In this document: positions 13,326 through 23,969 of the stretch, piece after piece
How positions within the stretch are numbered: position 1 is the stretch's first letter
Layout: the number at the start of each line of letters is the position of its first letter
Assembly (NCBI GenBank): GCA_948099385.1
Contig: CANUEZ040000182.1
Span: forward strand, 21,887,501 to 21,951,500
DNA length: 64,000 bases
Direction: 5' to 3'
Source: Fasciola hepatica
Lineage: Eukaryota; Platyhelminthes; Trematoda; Plagiorchiida; Fasciolidae
Notes under the pieces: model-generated
The model's database searches: none
What the model saw: the letters and a program-made list of their open reading frames with translations, nothing else
What the model was told of the DNA's origin: nothing
Translations under genes and position numbers: made by a program

Positions 13326-13515
13326 GAAGAGTTAGACATTTACGAAGAGATAAAACTAGAATTGTAGACTGCTCAGTTAGAAGTGTAGATCGCTGAGGCT
13401 ATGCGTGCAGCGGCTGAAGCCATACGAAGAAAGGCTGAGGTTCTTAGACGACTTGGAGGTGAGAATAATATCAGGAGCAATCATTTGGAAAGAGGATTGA
13501 CAGCGACATCCATAC
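13326..13515 (+). pseudogene. BEL/Pao-type gag, N-terminal scrap
   Basis: The reading LDIYEEIKLEL, then EAMRAAAEAIRRKAEVLRR, then GKRIDSDIHTK parallels the start of the BEL-3 relic at 60.98-61.19 kb (LHEEVKLELASAHLEE, EAMRRRAEAKRRG, GKHIDADIHTR) in the same order and spacing. In BEL/Pao elements this is the N-terminal part of Gag, probably coiled-coil because of the Ala/Glu/Arg-rich repeats. This copy needs a frame change and carries a stop. It ends abruptly at about 13,515, where Gypsy integrase homology begins, so the junction is a breakpoint. Confidence 0.55.
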
Positions 13516-14520
13516 TAAATGTGCTGGTACTGTACTCTACGACATGTCCGCTAGCCTACCTTCACCAGTCGTACCGTCTTCATACTCACCGTCTCGTGTT
13601 CGAATTTTACTAAACTTCTCACATACAGGCATCTCAGTCAGTCTCTGACTAGTCTCTGCACGACACATATGACCGTCCATGAATTAAGATGCTGGTATGT
13701 GGGCAAAACGGTGTCTATAATGTCAGCTGTGTCAAGTTCATAGGCGCGTTGATTCACCTATCGGCACTTTTGTTACTCCTGATGCTCGCTGGGATCATAT
13801 TCACGTAGACTTCGTGGGTCCATTGACCCCGTCATGCGGATATACCTACATGCTTACGTGCATCAGTAGATTTATGAGGTGACCCCAAGCTATTTCTAAC
13901 TCTATCGTCACGGCTTAATATCTGATAGAACGATGAATAGCTTTATATGGTTGTCATTCTACAATCACTTCCGATCGAGGACAACAATTTGAGCCTGATC
14001 TATTCCCTTCATCAACTCATATGCTGGGTACGGAAAGCATTCGTACGACCACTTACCATCCGGCACCGAATGTTTTAGTCGAACTTTTCCATCGCCGACT
14101 GAAAGCGGCTCTTAAAGCACACGAGAGCCCCTGCTGGTACGAAACCGTACGGCTAGTTCTGCTTGGTATCAAGACTTGCTTGAAGACAGATATTCAATAT
14201 TTCTTCCGCAGAATTTGTCTACGGCTTCCGGATATCACACTGGTTAGCGGTTACCCGAATCTGGACGTTATTAGTATGACATACCTGGATGACGATTCAT
14301 GCAACCGATGCAGCTGGCCACGAATTTGGTTTGGGCTTAACCAAAATTCTACGGTTCCTGTCTACCACTGATTCTTCCTATCAGCATCCTACAGCACAGC
14401 TACATTGACGTATTTTGCACGCATTCACGCGCACGAATATTGGTTGTATGCCTTTACCTCCTCGACACCTTTCGAAAGCTTTCCACGCCTTCTAGCGAAG
14501 GGCTGCTATAATGAGTATTT
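13516..14520 (+). pseudogene. Ty3/Gypsy integrase relic
   Basis: This is a fragment of a Gypsy pol covering integrase, which in a working element inserts the cDNA into the host genome. The HHCC zinc-binding region reads through LLNFSHTGI and the CLQCQ-like and KVHRRVDSP parts. The catalytic core gives HVDFVGPLTPSCGYTYMLTC (first Asp), TSDRGQQF (second Asp) and VLVELFHRRL (Glu), so all three acidic residues survive, with 35 residues between the last two. The best open piece is 14,021-14,371. Several stops and frame shifts break the rest. A C-terminal stretch resembling PRHLSKAFHAF follows near 14.46 kb. It is truncated at both ends: BEL gag abuts it on the left and no LTR is seen. It is much older than the Gypsy at 46.5-51.2 kb. 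Confidence 0.8.
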
Positions 14521-15339
14521 TCTGGTCACCATTTTGGATATATCTTCGCTGCTATTTTTCTGACTCTTGGCTTCGACTGTACCGTTTTCTTCGGTTGCAT
14601 ACGTTTCGTTGAACTAACCTTCGCGAGGTTTCCGTCAACCTCACTTTAGACTAACTTTCGGTTTTCACCATCTGTACGCATGCTTCTTAATGAGAGCGCG
14701 TTGAGCGTGCCGCTTGAGGATATGAGGTTCTCTGAGGACTTGTTACTTTCTTGAGAAATCCTTGAAAAGTGAGACCCTGGTACACAATCGTTTGATATGA
14801 CACCCAAAATGTTATCAATTATTTGAAACTCTTCGTCCAAAGTGTTTTTTTGACTTAGAGAATAAATAACAAATTGCCGTTGACCCTCCACACCCAGATA
14901 ATTCCTCAAGTCTTCAGCTTGACCGAATCGTTCAGAACCGAACTTGGAATGAGCAATTTGAGTAGATCCAAGCAATCAAAAAAACTACTTTTCCATAAAA
15001 TCCATGAATCTGTGGTAGGGAACGCTGTACCTTTTGTCCCAAACATTGTGTATGCGTTAGCTCATGTAGATGTTGCCTACCACGTCAAGGATATATTGCA
15101 AATCCAAAAACGGAGATCTCGTAGCGCACATTAACAAGCGTGTATGTAATCTGTGCCGGACACAGACTGCGGGAGCATTATTTACAAACTAACCAATCAA
15201 TTTCCATAACTCAATGAGTGGAATTGCACAATCAATCATAGCGTCACATGTAAGTACCAAGGGAGATAGTCAGATAGATCACGTGAAGCACTCGATCAAA
15301 CGCACGTTTGCACATAACGAACACACAACAATCCCCAAA
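14521..15339. other. Unassigned interval between Gypsy relic and BEL-1
   Basis: A 109-codon minus frame (14,646-14,975) and an 86-codon plus frame (14,874-15,134) overlap here. Neither has a motif I recognise. From about 15.3 kb weak RT-like text begins. It may be degraded BEL/Pao pol. Confidence 0.35.
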
Positions 15340-16320
15340 GACGTACCGCTTGGTCTCACATTCCTTCGGTACGACATCTTTGCCTTCATTTTGCAGCCAT
15401 GCACTGCGAACAACACTCGGGAGTGACATGACACATTACGGCACCCCAATGATCAACCAAGCCAAGTAAAACGTCTACGTAGATGACTGTTTCATGAGTT
15501 TATCTGAAATGGAGGAAGTTGAGAGAATGGGAAAAATTTCGTAGCTCGCTCTGCTGTGAGGTGGTTTTAACGTGACTAAATGCTTCAGTAGTGCGCCACA
15601 TGCCTTGGAGGAGAGGCTGGAAGTAGAAACAAAACATTTTTTCTTGCTCTACAACCAGCTGAAGTGAAATGAACTCCTGGAATACAATGAGAGCCTAATC
15701 ACGATACCTCTTTATTGACGGTACACCATGTGAGGGAAGGCATATCCAGAGGAGTCTACTAACTTGCATCCCTTCACCTTACGATCTTATGGGACTGGTA
15801 TTTCCAAGCTTGTTGCCTTTTAAACTGCTTTTCCAGGATATACGTCGACGACAAGTTAAAAGGGGTGATAAGATAGCCTGGGAAGAAATTGACCGGTGGG
15901 TTGCGAGCCTCAGGGAATTTCAAGCAGTATCTAATCTGCAAATCAACTGTTGTAAACGTCCGTTGGATGAGATAGAGAATCCAAGACTTGAACTACGTTA
16001 TTCTAGTGGCACCTCAGGACTGCGCTATGAAGCATTAGTCTACTTATGACCTTTTACTGAAGGTGAAAGAATAAATTATTCCTTGATACTGGCGAAGTCT
16101 CGTGTGGCACCCTTGAAATCCGTAACTATCCCGCACTTAGAGCTTGAGGCAGCTTTTGTCTCAGTAAGGTTAGTCACCTTTGACAAAATCTTTCCCTACC
16201 TACTTACTTTATTACTCTATGTAAAGACTCACTAAATTTTTTGCAGTCAATACGAAACACCAAGTCTCGTTTCGAAACCTTTGCGGACAATCGTTCGGCG
16301 GTCATCCGCTAGCTTTTGGA
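15340..16320 (+). pseudogene. BEL-1: BEL/Pao reverse transcriptase and RNase H relic
   Basis: These are the remains of the polymerase part of a BEL/Pao LTR retrotransposon, which copies element RNA into DNA. The RT active-site box reads YVDDCFMSLSE at 15,476 onward with both Asp kept, followed by GGFNVTKCFSSAP, the usual BEL/Pao sequence after it. The RT-to-RNase H connection appears at 15,789-15,950 (GLVFPSLLPFKLLFQ, then a WEEIDRWVASL stretch). The RNase H end reads LAKSRVAPLKSVTIPHLELE at about 16.09-16.15 kb and RNTKSRFETFADNRSAVI near 16.25-16.30 kb. At least five stops and frame changes interrupt it. No LTR was found. Confidence 0.78.
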
Positions 16321-17500
16321 ACCAGAATGATGGGTTTCCGTGAGCAGCAAAAACAGTCCAGCTGATCTGACTTCGATTGTTATCAGACTGAGAAGAGTGT
16401 TTAATGCCCTTGGGTTTCATGACCGAATATTTCTGTCACAGTATGTCTTTGTGGACCGCACAACCTAGTCCCACTGCATCCATTCAGGTCAAATTTATCG
16501 AAAAGGTTCACTTTTAGGCAGTGCAAGCATCAAACACTATTGGATACCAAGATTCCAAAGAGCCAAATCTTGATTAGGGTTTAGAGTGGCAAATAGCTTG
16601 TTTGTGGATTCTTCAGCGATATGAGTGCTACACAGTTAAACATCGCCAAGCAATTGAAGCCACCAGAAATGCAGTCACTGGAATTAGCCTTGCCTCATTT
16701 GGTGTAAAGGGATTACTTTAGTCGGGAACTAACCACGGTATTCAAAAGAACCAGACGCTCTAAGTATGTCCCGGCCAATCCCAAGACGATTACGGAAACT
16801 GCACCCGTTTAAGTACAGTGGTTCATTACGAGCAGAAGGTTGCCTACGATGAGCACCTCAACCCATCGAGTCAAAGCTTCCATTAGCTCTAATGAAGGAT
16901 CACTTTATCGTCAACTATGTACTGCAACATTGTCACCGAGTGGGTCCAACACGTGTTGTCAATACTAAGAGACCGTTATTTGATTATTCACGGCTACTCT
17001 AAAGCCGCAAATATACTTCGAGAATGTTCAGATTGTAAACGCTGGTACTCCCAGGCGCAGAGTCAGGTCATGGCGCCACTCTCTGAGGGAAGAATATTAT
17101 TCGGTTAGATCCCATTTACTGCTGTCGGAGTAGACTACTTCGGTCCCTTATCGGTGAGTCAATACAAAGCCGCTGAGAAACGTTACTGTTATATATATGC
17201 GCTTGTCTATCCTTGAGAGGTGTACATCTAGGGATAGCCTTCACTCTAGACAACGATTCTTTCCTTCCTGCGCTCGCTCGATTTATGGCAAGATGAGAAT
17301 GTCTCAGTGTTGACTACGTGACAATGGGACGATTCTTCGAGGCGCTAATGCAGACTCAAGGTGCTATCTGAAGGCTTTGAACAGACTAAATTCCGAAGGC
17401 CACTGGGTCTTCTTAAATAAAATTTTGCTCATGATTGTGATTCGCGACATTACCCCAACCTAAGGGCAGTCTTAACTACTATTCGCAATTACCGTTCTCT
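16321..17500 (+). pseudogene. BEL-1: BEL/Pao integrase relic
   Basis: This follows directly on the RNase H remains in the same orientation. Recognisable pieces in order are a SSKNSPADLTS-like stretch near 16.34 kb, LALMKDHFIVNY near 16.89 kb, and the zinc-binding segment in the open frame 16,917-17,108 (VLSILRDRYLIIHGYS, CSDCKRW, VMAPLSEGR). A TAVGVDYFGPLSV-like first catalytic block lies at 17.12-17.16 kb, EKRYCYIYALVYP after it, and FLPALARFMAR near 17.26-17.29 kb. The second Asp block is blurred (VDYVTMGRFFEA). It fades out before the (TA)n tract. Multiple stops make it non-functional. Confidence 0.72.
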
Positions 17501-17562
17501 CAACTTTTTGCGTTTGGTTACTCATGAGTACCACTCACATACATCGTGAACCTCAGATACTC

Positions 17563-17568
<6 letters not shown>

Positions 17569-17630
<62 letters not shown>
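17569..17630. repeat. (TA)n microsatellite at the 3' end of the RTE-like LINE
   Basis: About 31 perfect TA units. It sits exactly where the 3' UTR of the minus-strand LINE ends, so it probably began as the simple-repeat tail of that element and later expanded by slippage. Confidence 0.95.
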
Positions 17631-17632
<2 letters not shown>

Positions 17633-18700
17633 GGCTAGAGAACAAGCTTGGTGCCAAAGCAAAAAAACAGGGAAAAATTACATGGTCGAGGGACGGAGGA
17701 TGAAGGGTCAGCATAAAGACTACAACAAGTAAGAGCAAATTCTTTTTCGGTATTTTTACCGTACACTTTTTGTAAAAATCTTTTGTTCCTTTTTCATTTG
17801 TTCATGGGAAACGGGAAGTCTGCAGACAAGCTATACAGCATTCGCGCCACTTTATTCTTTTCCGAGTCATATCTCTCAGCGTCTCCAATCAACGGCAATC
17901 CTCATCTCCTAGACCCCAAACCGGAAGGCGGGAATAACCAATCGAAGCCAAAGCTGAAACCGACTTTTTCGTGCCCCTGAGCCAAGTCATAGCCTGAACG
18001 CCATGTCGCCTCTTCAAGCCTAGTCCAGCATGAGCAAAAAGAGAACGAAAGGGCGAATGATAGGTAGGCATACGCATAACATGCTCGAACCATCGGAGGT
18101 GGTGTAGAGCGATTATCTCGGTCAGAGGATTACTATCAGCACTAAACACACGATGACAAGTCTCTCCATTGCTCACTCGATGCTCCCACCAAACACAAGC
18201 AACGTTTCGAAGACACCAGGGGTCGAATACAGAAAGCCTCCGGGCGTCTTCAATCCGGAGGGGCCAGGTCTCGCAACCGTAAAGTAGAACACTACGAACT
18301 GTGACATTCCACACCCTTCCCTTGAGAGAGCCGGAAGTCACGGCGACACCGTAGATGACGAAAGTTCGCGAAAGCTGCTCCGGCTCTTGCAATTCCCTGT
18401 GTGATCCCTCCCTAACACCACTACCAGCTGTGACTAAGCTCCCTAGGTACTTAAAGCTATTGACTACCTCCAACCGGTCACCACAAGGGATGAGTGCAGG
18501 CACAGACTTCTGCCAGTCTAGAACAAGCACTTTGCACTTTGAAGGCTCAAAGTAAATACCATATCGGGACACCTCAGTCGTTAAGCGATTCAATGCTTGT
18601 TGAACTGCGTGTGCACTGTAGCTCAGCAAGGCTACATCATCAGAGTACTCTAAGTCAAAGACTCTGTTCCCTCGTTTATACTGGCGTTTTACAATGCCTG
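17631..18700 (-). pseudogene. RTE-like LINE: reverse transcriptase C-terminal half and 3' UTR
   Basis: A 246-codon open frame (17,889-18,629) continues upstream into RGNRVFDLEYSDDVALLS, the RT active-site box with both catalytic Asp, at about 18.65 kb. Downstream come YGIYFEPSKCKVLVLDW, FKYLGSLVTAGSGV, LLYGCETWPLRIEDARRL and WWEHRVSN, which are typical of RTE-like LINE proteins of flukes, then GLGDEDCR and a frame-shifted tail resembling LRDMTRK. Such proteins nick the target and reverse-transcribe in place. Fingers, palm start and endonuclease are missing, so this is a 5'-truncated insertion, the normal fate of LINEs. It lies opposite in orientation to the BEL/Pao relics on both sides. Clade assignment rests on motif memory only. 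Confidence 0.82.
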
Positions 18701-19529
18701 TTGCATGAACAGTTTACGCATTCATTCATAAAAAGTTTTCTTCGAAGGATGTACACTTCTACTGTAAGAGAACCCTTCTGTGTTTCACTTGTACAGCCAC
18801 GCGGAAGCTCCAACTCCCAACCTTAACCCTACTGTCAACGCACTCCACTACTAACTACCACACATTAGCAGCATAATGAGATCTAACTCCGAGTTCGTCC
18901 AAAGATATTGACACGTGCTCTCTTTTGTCCCACAAATCCAGCTTATCTATCTTCATTTATTATTAGCTCCCTTTCGTAAAGCTACTACAGTTTCGTGACT
19001 GCTTTATAGATCCGCGCCTGCAAACGTTCCTTCATTCACTAACTGTACCTCCACCAGACTGTGCTAAAATTTCCTTCAGTAGGTTGCTAAGTGGACAGTT
19101 TTTGTTTTTTGCACAGCCCCGATTTTTGAAAAGCCTTTGCCCCTTCTTTTTACTTTCTTACTTTCTTGTGAGCCTCTTTCCGCCGTATATTAATGTGTAA
19201 TGTATTGCCTTAGAACCATGAATTTTCGATGAACGCGCTTGTTCGGTTGGAATTCGTTCTGCTCACCGTAGCCCTGTTCTTCCCATATCGCACGTAGAGC
19301 CAGAGAGACTAAGTTTCCGATAGATCGACAGATCACACCTCGACAGAGAAGCTAAAGTGAACTTCTTAAGTTCAGTAGCTCATCTTTATGGTCTGTTTCG
19401 TTTTTTCAACAACTTGAGAGTCAGATCGAGAGTCGAGTTCTTGAAGTTCTCAAAGTAGTTCACTGGCTCGAGGCGTGGGCCTAAATTTTCCCGAATAAGG
19501 GGCGAGGTTCAGCTTCTGTAATTCTTGTT
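18701..19529. other. Unassigned interval
   Basis: Nothing recognisable. It begins where the RTE-like RT is truncated and ends where BEL-2 Gag homology starts, so it may contain the decayed 5' end of BEL-2 (LTR or leader), but no terminal repeat could be matched. Confidence 0.35.
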
Positions 19530-20240
19530 TCAACAGTGTGAATGAAAATCCAAGGAAGATGTTCCAGGTCGTTTACGTCATCCTGCTAGTGAAGTTTATC
19601 AGCGAACGGGAGGTATATTAAACGTTCTGGTCGGATGCACCGTATCGTGCGGTGTAGGCTGGACGAAATAACTAGACTAGGATGGATTGCCCAGGTTCCG
19701 GAGGCTTTGTTGTCTTATGACAAAAAATAGACCGGTTGCTCAGACGCACTGAAGCAACTAGGATATTTGTGTGACCTCAATTTGATTCACACTATGAATG
19801 GCGTTTTCAGTAGATTGCATCAGTGCACGGCAGCTGACTGGGTAAAACAAACCAAGTAGACCTAGCAAACAGACAACAATGTAGGGTATCGCGATTTGGC
19901 AGTTAGTTGGTGCTAAGGCATATTTGTAAGGAAATAAATGCAGTTTTCTGCTTCGTGAACGAGAAAACTGCTAGATGCTTATGAGAAGGACGGTTGAATC
20001 ATTAAACCTTTGTGGGATCCATAAGTATTGTCAGTTTCATTTAATATCATAACAGACGTAAATTAGAGCAATGTCGAGAGTTTTAAACATTGTTGTTTAA
20101 AGGCCGTTGGAAGTTTGTAGCTCGATTTAAGTCTTGTCCTATTTGTTTACGTCCAGGTCATCGTGCTGATGGATGTAATGTGAGGAAATTGAATGAAAAA
20201 ACTTTCAGTCGCTGACACCACCGTCTGCTGTGTGAGAAGA
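19530..20240 (+). pseudogene. BEL-2: BEL/Pao gag with intact CCHC knuckle
   Basis: Gag packages element RNA. A stretch at 19.6-19.85 kb (MHRIVRCRLDEI, then TGCSDALKQLGYL and a DWVKQTK end) matches the corresponding part of BEL-3 at 61.5-61.8 kb. The nucleic-acid-binding knuckle at 20,134-20,176 reads CPICLRPGHRADGC, a perfect CX2CX4HX4C, followed by an HHRLLCE stretch, the second conserved Gag landmark in BEL/Pao. The distance from the first block to the knuckle (about 0.5 kb) is the same in BEL-2 and BEL-3. Stops and frame shifts are frequent before the knuckle. The N-terminal block seen at 13.33 and 60.98 kb is missing. Confidence 0.75.
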
Positions 20241-21990
20241 ATAAGTTTTCGGTTTTCAATGGATCTTGCTTACTGTTTTCCATGGGTCTCTCTGTTAGCC
20301 TAAGACTTGTATTAGCTGCCGCTGAAGGCTACAACAGGCCATTTAACATCAGCAAACTGCTCAGCAAGGGTGCTGCTACCTCTCTCGTGCGTCGTAATTT
20401 AGTTGAACATCTAGGTTCAGTAGGAGAGACAGTCGATGTTAGCTTGAGCTGTACAGTGTCGTGAAAAGTTATCATTTTATTTGAAGTCTTCATATGGTAA
20501 AGAAGTGATCAGAGTAAAGGGCTCCTAAACAATTTCGTCAGTTCTGGACGTGCAAAACATGGCACCCAGCTGGTAAACTTTGTTCACGTAGGGTCATTAA
20601 GGTAGAATAAAATGTTTAGCTATTTGAGACCTAGTAAACCGAATATTAGTTGGTTTAGATATTCCTTCGGCAAGCTGGTTTTACTACAGCGAAGATGTTT
20701 CCTTATGCTGATCGCACTCTTTTGGGCTAAGTCGTACGAAGTCCGTTGTGTAAGAGTCATTCGGGTAAATTCAGAACATATGCCGTACACGGTTTGCAGG
20801 ATATAGAGAATAAACTGCGAAATTTCTATGACAAGGATTTTGGTGACAATGATACGTTGGTAGCCACCCTGTCTATATAGGACCAAAGGCCATCGAACTT
20901 CTGAGGAAGTCGCTGCTGCCCGAGTACGGGCATCTATATGTTGCTTTGTCGTGGAAGAACAATAGTCTAGTGGAACTTTGCAATCGATCTGTCGCCGTTC
21001 ATCATTTCAGGTTGTTAGAATACAGGTATCTCAAGGATTCACCATTTAAAAATGAATATATGTGTAATTGAGCGCTTCTTTGGACAAGGATATACGGCGT
21101 GGGTGCCAGAGGGGCTCATGGTAGATAAGCATGTAAGATAGTATCTGCCACACCATGTATTGTTGAATCCTAAAAAGCCTTAAAAGACATAGGTTTTCCT
21201 TGACTGTGCTACAGTATTTCAAGAGGAATCACTAAATGCAGACGAAATGCGAGGTTTTAATTTATTCCCCAGTTTATTAGTTGTAGTCCTGCTGTTTCAT
21301 CAGAAGCCTGCCACCCATTGCGCCGATACTATAAATGACAACACTCGAGGAGGACCATGATGCTCTCTGGTCTCTCTGACAGTCTGAAGGTGATACCGTT
21401 AGACTAAAGGAATTCAGAATGACGGTGTATCCCTCTGAAGTGATTTAGTCACAGTTTTGTACAAGTTTTACTCTGAAAAAACACCTATGTTATCTGAGTA
21501 TCAGGTCTAGGGGGCGGTATCACAAGTAATCTCAAAATATTTCTACGTCGACGAATGTTTAATGCCACAGAGGCCTTGTGTTCTTTTCAGGGACTGGGTT
21601 GTCTATTAAGTTATGGTGATTTTAGGTGAACGAAGCCTCTGAGTAACAAGTGAGTGGACCTAACCTCCATTCCGATGGATGAAAGAAGCAGTGCCATAGG
21701 AAGACTGACGCCGATCCGCTTTCGACCGTGAGAACTGGGGTTATCTTATAATTTTCATCTAGGCCTTTTTGAATGCCATGTTCATATCAAGGATCGGCCA
21801 ACAACAAGGAGATCATTGTTGGAGCAACTGGCCACAATCTATGATCCTTCAGGTTGATCTGGTTCATTCGCTTACCCATGAAACAATTGTTTCAAGATTT
21901 GTGTTGGAAGAAAGTTGGTTGGGATGAGCCCCTGGGCTTGGATACCAAAGCAGAGTGGGAAGAAATGAGGAGGGCTGTAAGAGGGACCAA
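20241..21990 (+). pseudogene. BEL-2: BEL/Pao protease-to-RT region
   Basis: A short open stretch (20,282-20,464, with RRNLVEHLG) lies in the protease area. At 20.6-20.8 kb VRVIRVNSEHMPYTVCRI marks the linker before RT, as in BEL-3. RT pieces follow: IERFFGQGYTAWVPEG, then YLPHHVLLNPKKP and VFLDCATVFQEESLNA near 21.06-21.25 kb, EFRMTVYPSEVI near 21.41 kb, and the active-site box FYVDECLM at 21,541-21,564. The second catalytic Asp of the usual YVDD is Glu here, which should kill polymerase activity. The end of RT (LPMKQLFQDLCWKKVGWDEP) is at about 21.87-21.93 kb. Numerous stops. Same strand and same family as BEL-3. Confidence 0.8.
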
Positions 21991-22019
21991 ATTAGTGTGA
22001 GTGCCACGATGATATGCAC

Positions 22020-22640
22020 ATGATGTTTTGAATGTAGACGCGGATGCTGAGTTACGCTTATTTTGTGATGCGTCTGAAGTTGGCCGAGGAGCAATGTCTT
22101 ACCTTATATTTGTATCCGACTTGCTCGAGTCAAGATGTGTATTCGCTTTTGCCAAGTCTCGTGTGGCACCTCTGAAGACTTTCTACACAACAAGGCTGAA
22201 GTTCATTGCGGCTGTCGCAGCTGTTTGGATACCACGGATGATTGAGAAGGAAATGGATACAAGGCTGCACGACGTTAATTTTTGGAGTCCTTCTATAGTA
22301 CTTCATTATTACTTGGAGAGTGATAGAGGACTCTTCGCTGTTTTTGTCGCCAACAGAGTGTCCTAGATACATGCCTGCCCATTTTTCAAGCAGTGGAGAC
22401 AGGTGTCAGGTAAAACGAGCCCGACAGACCTGTCTTCTTGAGGGTTGCAATCAGAGAAGAAGGACCATCAACCATGGTAATATGTTCCAAAGATTTTGCG
22501 GTTCTCGGGAGCCACTGAGTCTAACGGCGACACTCTTATAGAAGTGAGACCAGAAGAACCGGAGAAGTTGATGCGTACGGTGGCTAGTGCAGTAAATTAC
22601 AGTTCCTTTAAACCGTACTTCGAGAGCTGTTCTTAGATTA
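22020..22640 (+). pseudogene. BEL-2: BEL/Pao RNase H and tether to integrase
   Basis: The open frame 22,028-22,366 (112 codons) reads LRLFCDASEVGRGAMSYL, then CVFAFAKSRVAPLKTFYTT, LKFIAAVAAVW, IEKEMDTRLHDVNFW and LFAVFVANRVS. This is the RNase H domain that removes RNA from the RNA:DNA hybrid, with the first catalytic Asp (CDAS) kept. The next part in another frame (PEQ-like, then GKTSPTDLSS-like and WEPLSL-like pieces) is the BEL/Pao stretch between RNase H and integrase and ends near 22.64 kb. This is the best-preserved open piece of BEL-2. Confidence 0.82.
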
Positions 22641-23969
22641 CTCTGTTAAGAGATAGCACGCTGGAACTGCTTTGCAAGCAACCTATCCTCTCCAAAGGGG
22701 GTAGTGACTCGATGATATCTAATGTGAATATGTATATTTTTCAATCGTGGTCCAGGTGCACACGTGGACGCATGATCAGGTTGTACTACTTTGGTGACTA
22801 AGACAAAATAATCACAAAGTTGCAAAGGAGAAAGCCCAAAATTTAGCGACATTATAGTAGAACTGAACGTAATTTAAATGAAGTGTGACGATGCAGGTTT
22901 ACGTGGTAAATATCAATCAGTTTCGAATTCAGGCATAGGCGATAGTAAGGATACGGCCAGTCGCGGACATGATGAAGGAAGCATGATTGTGGAAAGCAGG
23001 CCAGTCAAGGAATGCAAGGATGATGCAAACCGTGTGTAGAGGATGATTACTCGCGGCAATTATAAAAAAGTAGTCAAAGTAGTCCAAGAGAGTCGATGGT
23101 CCTGCTGTGGCAAATGTTACCACAGCCTGAAGAGGAAAGCCTGGAAAGTTCATCATGGGGAAATAGTATTTGAACCCATGGATCTGAGCGACATTGAAAG
23201 TTGCAGGATTAGTAAATGAACAATCGTGAAGGGAAGAACATCGGGTGACGTCCATATGAAGGTAGCTACGGCCACGGGGGTGGCAGACTTCATTATTCAT
23301 ACAAAGAGGAAATGGAAGAAACACGCGCAAATATCGAATAAAATGTTACGACGTGGTCGGATGATTTTTTATTTATCTTTTCGTCTACATGAGCACGTAC
23401 AGCGTAGTGAGGTTGGATCGTCATGCGTTTTGGTACCTGCATTGGGGGGTTGGTAACCCGCTCACAGTTAGGGAACCCCCGCAGAGCAGTGTCGAGTTGT
23501 GGCGTCGTGAGAGTTCTTGTAATTCACTGGTCACTGATTTGGTTGGGTTTCAATCAGCGTATGCCGAATAAGTCATGAACTTCCAGTCGTTTCAACAAGA
23601 GATGGTTAAACTTGTCGGGTGTTCGGTACAAAAATGAATTGAAAAGCACAGTGAAAGGTACGGCCAGCCGAGTTCCACTAGTTAGTTTTAGAAAGTGGGA
23701 GCCAAACCAGTGGAGTGTATCGAAGATTCAGCTCGGAATCGGTCAATCCGAAGCTTCAGTTACAGGATTCGGTCAAGGGCTCCAAAGGACAACAACGAAT
23801 AACTATAGTGCTTATAGTCCTTATACCTATAGTCCTTATAAGGACTTGGAAGAAACAAAGAGGTTTGCAGTCATTCATTATTGTACCGGGCAGAGAACGG
23901 TTGGAGTTATTTACCAGCTCAAGAGATGATAAGTGGTTGTAAATCTTTTGTAAGGCTTTTGCCGTCGGA
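22641..23969. other. Unmatched segment inside BEL-2
   Basis: Between the RNase H tether and the integrase of BEL-2 lies about 1.3 kb in which I recognise no BEL/Pao protein. A 133-codon minus frame (22,929-23,330) and plus frames (23,226-23,456, 23,612-23,929) have no known motif. In an intact BEL/Pao element this interval is only a few hundred bases, so part of it could be a later insertion. A short degenerate repeat of a TATAGTCCTTATA unit lies at 23,808-23,842. Confidence 0.4.

Noticed and set aside
17553..17738. Tyr-Ile-rich minus frame
   Set aside because: It is the translation of the (TA)n microsatellite. The same holds for the frames at 25,613-25,807 and 28,381-28,572.
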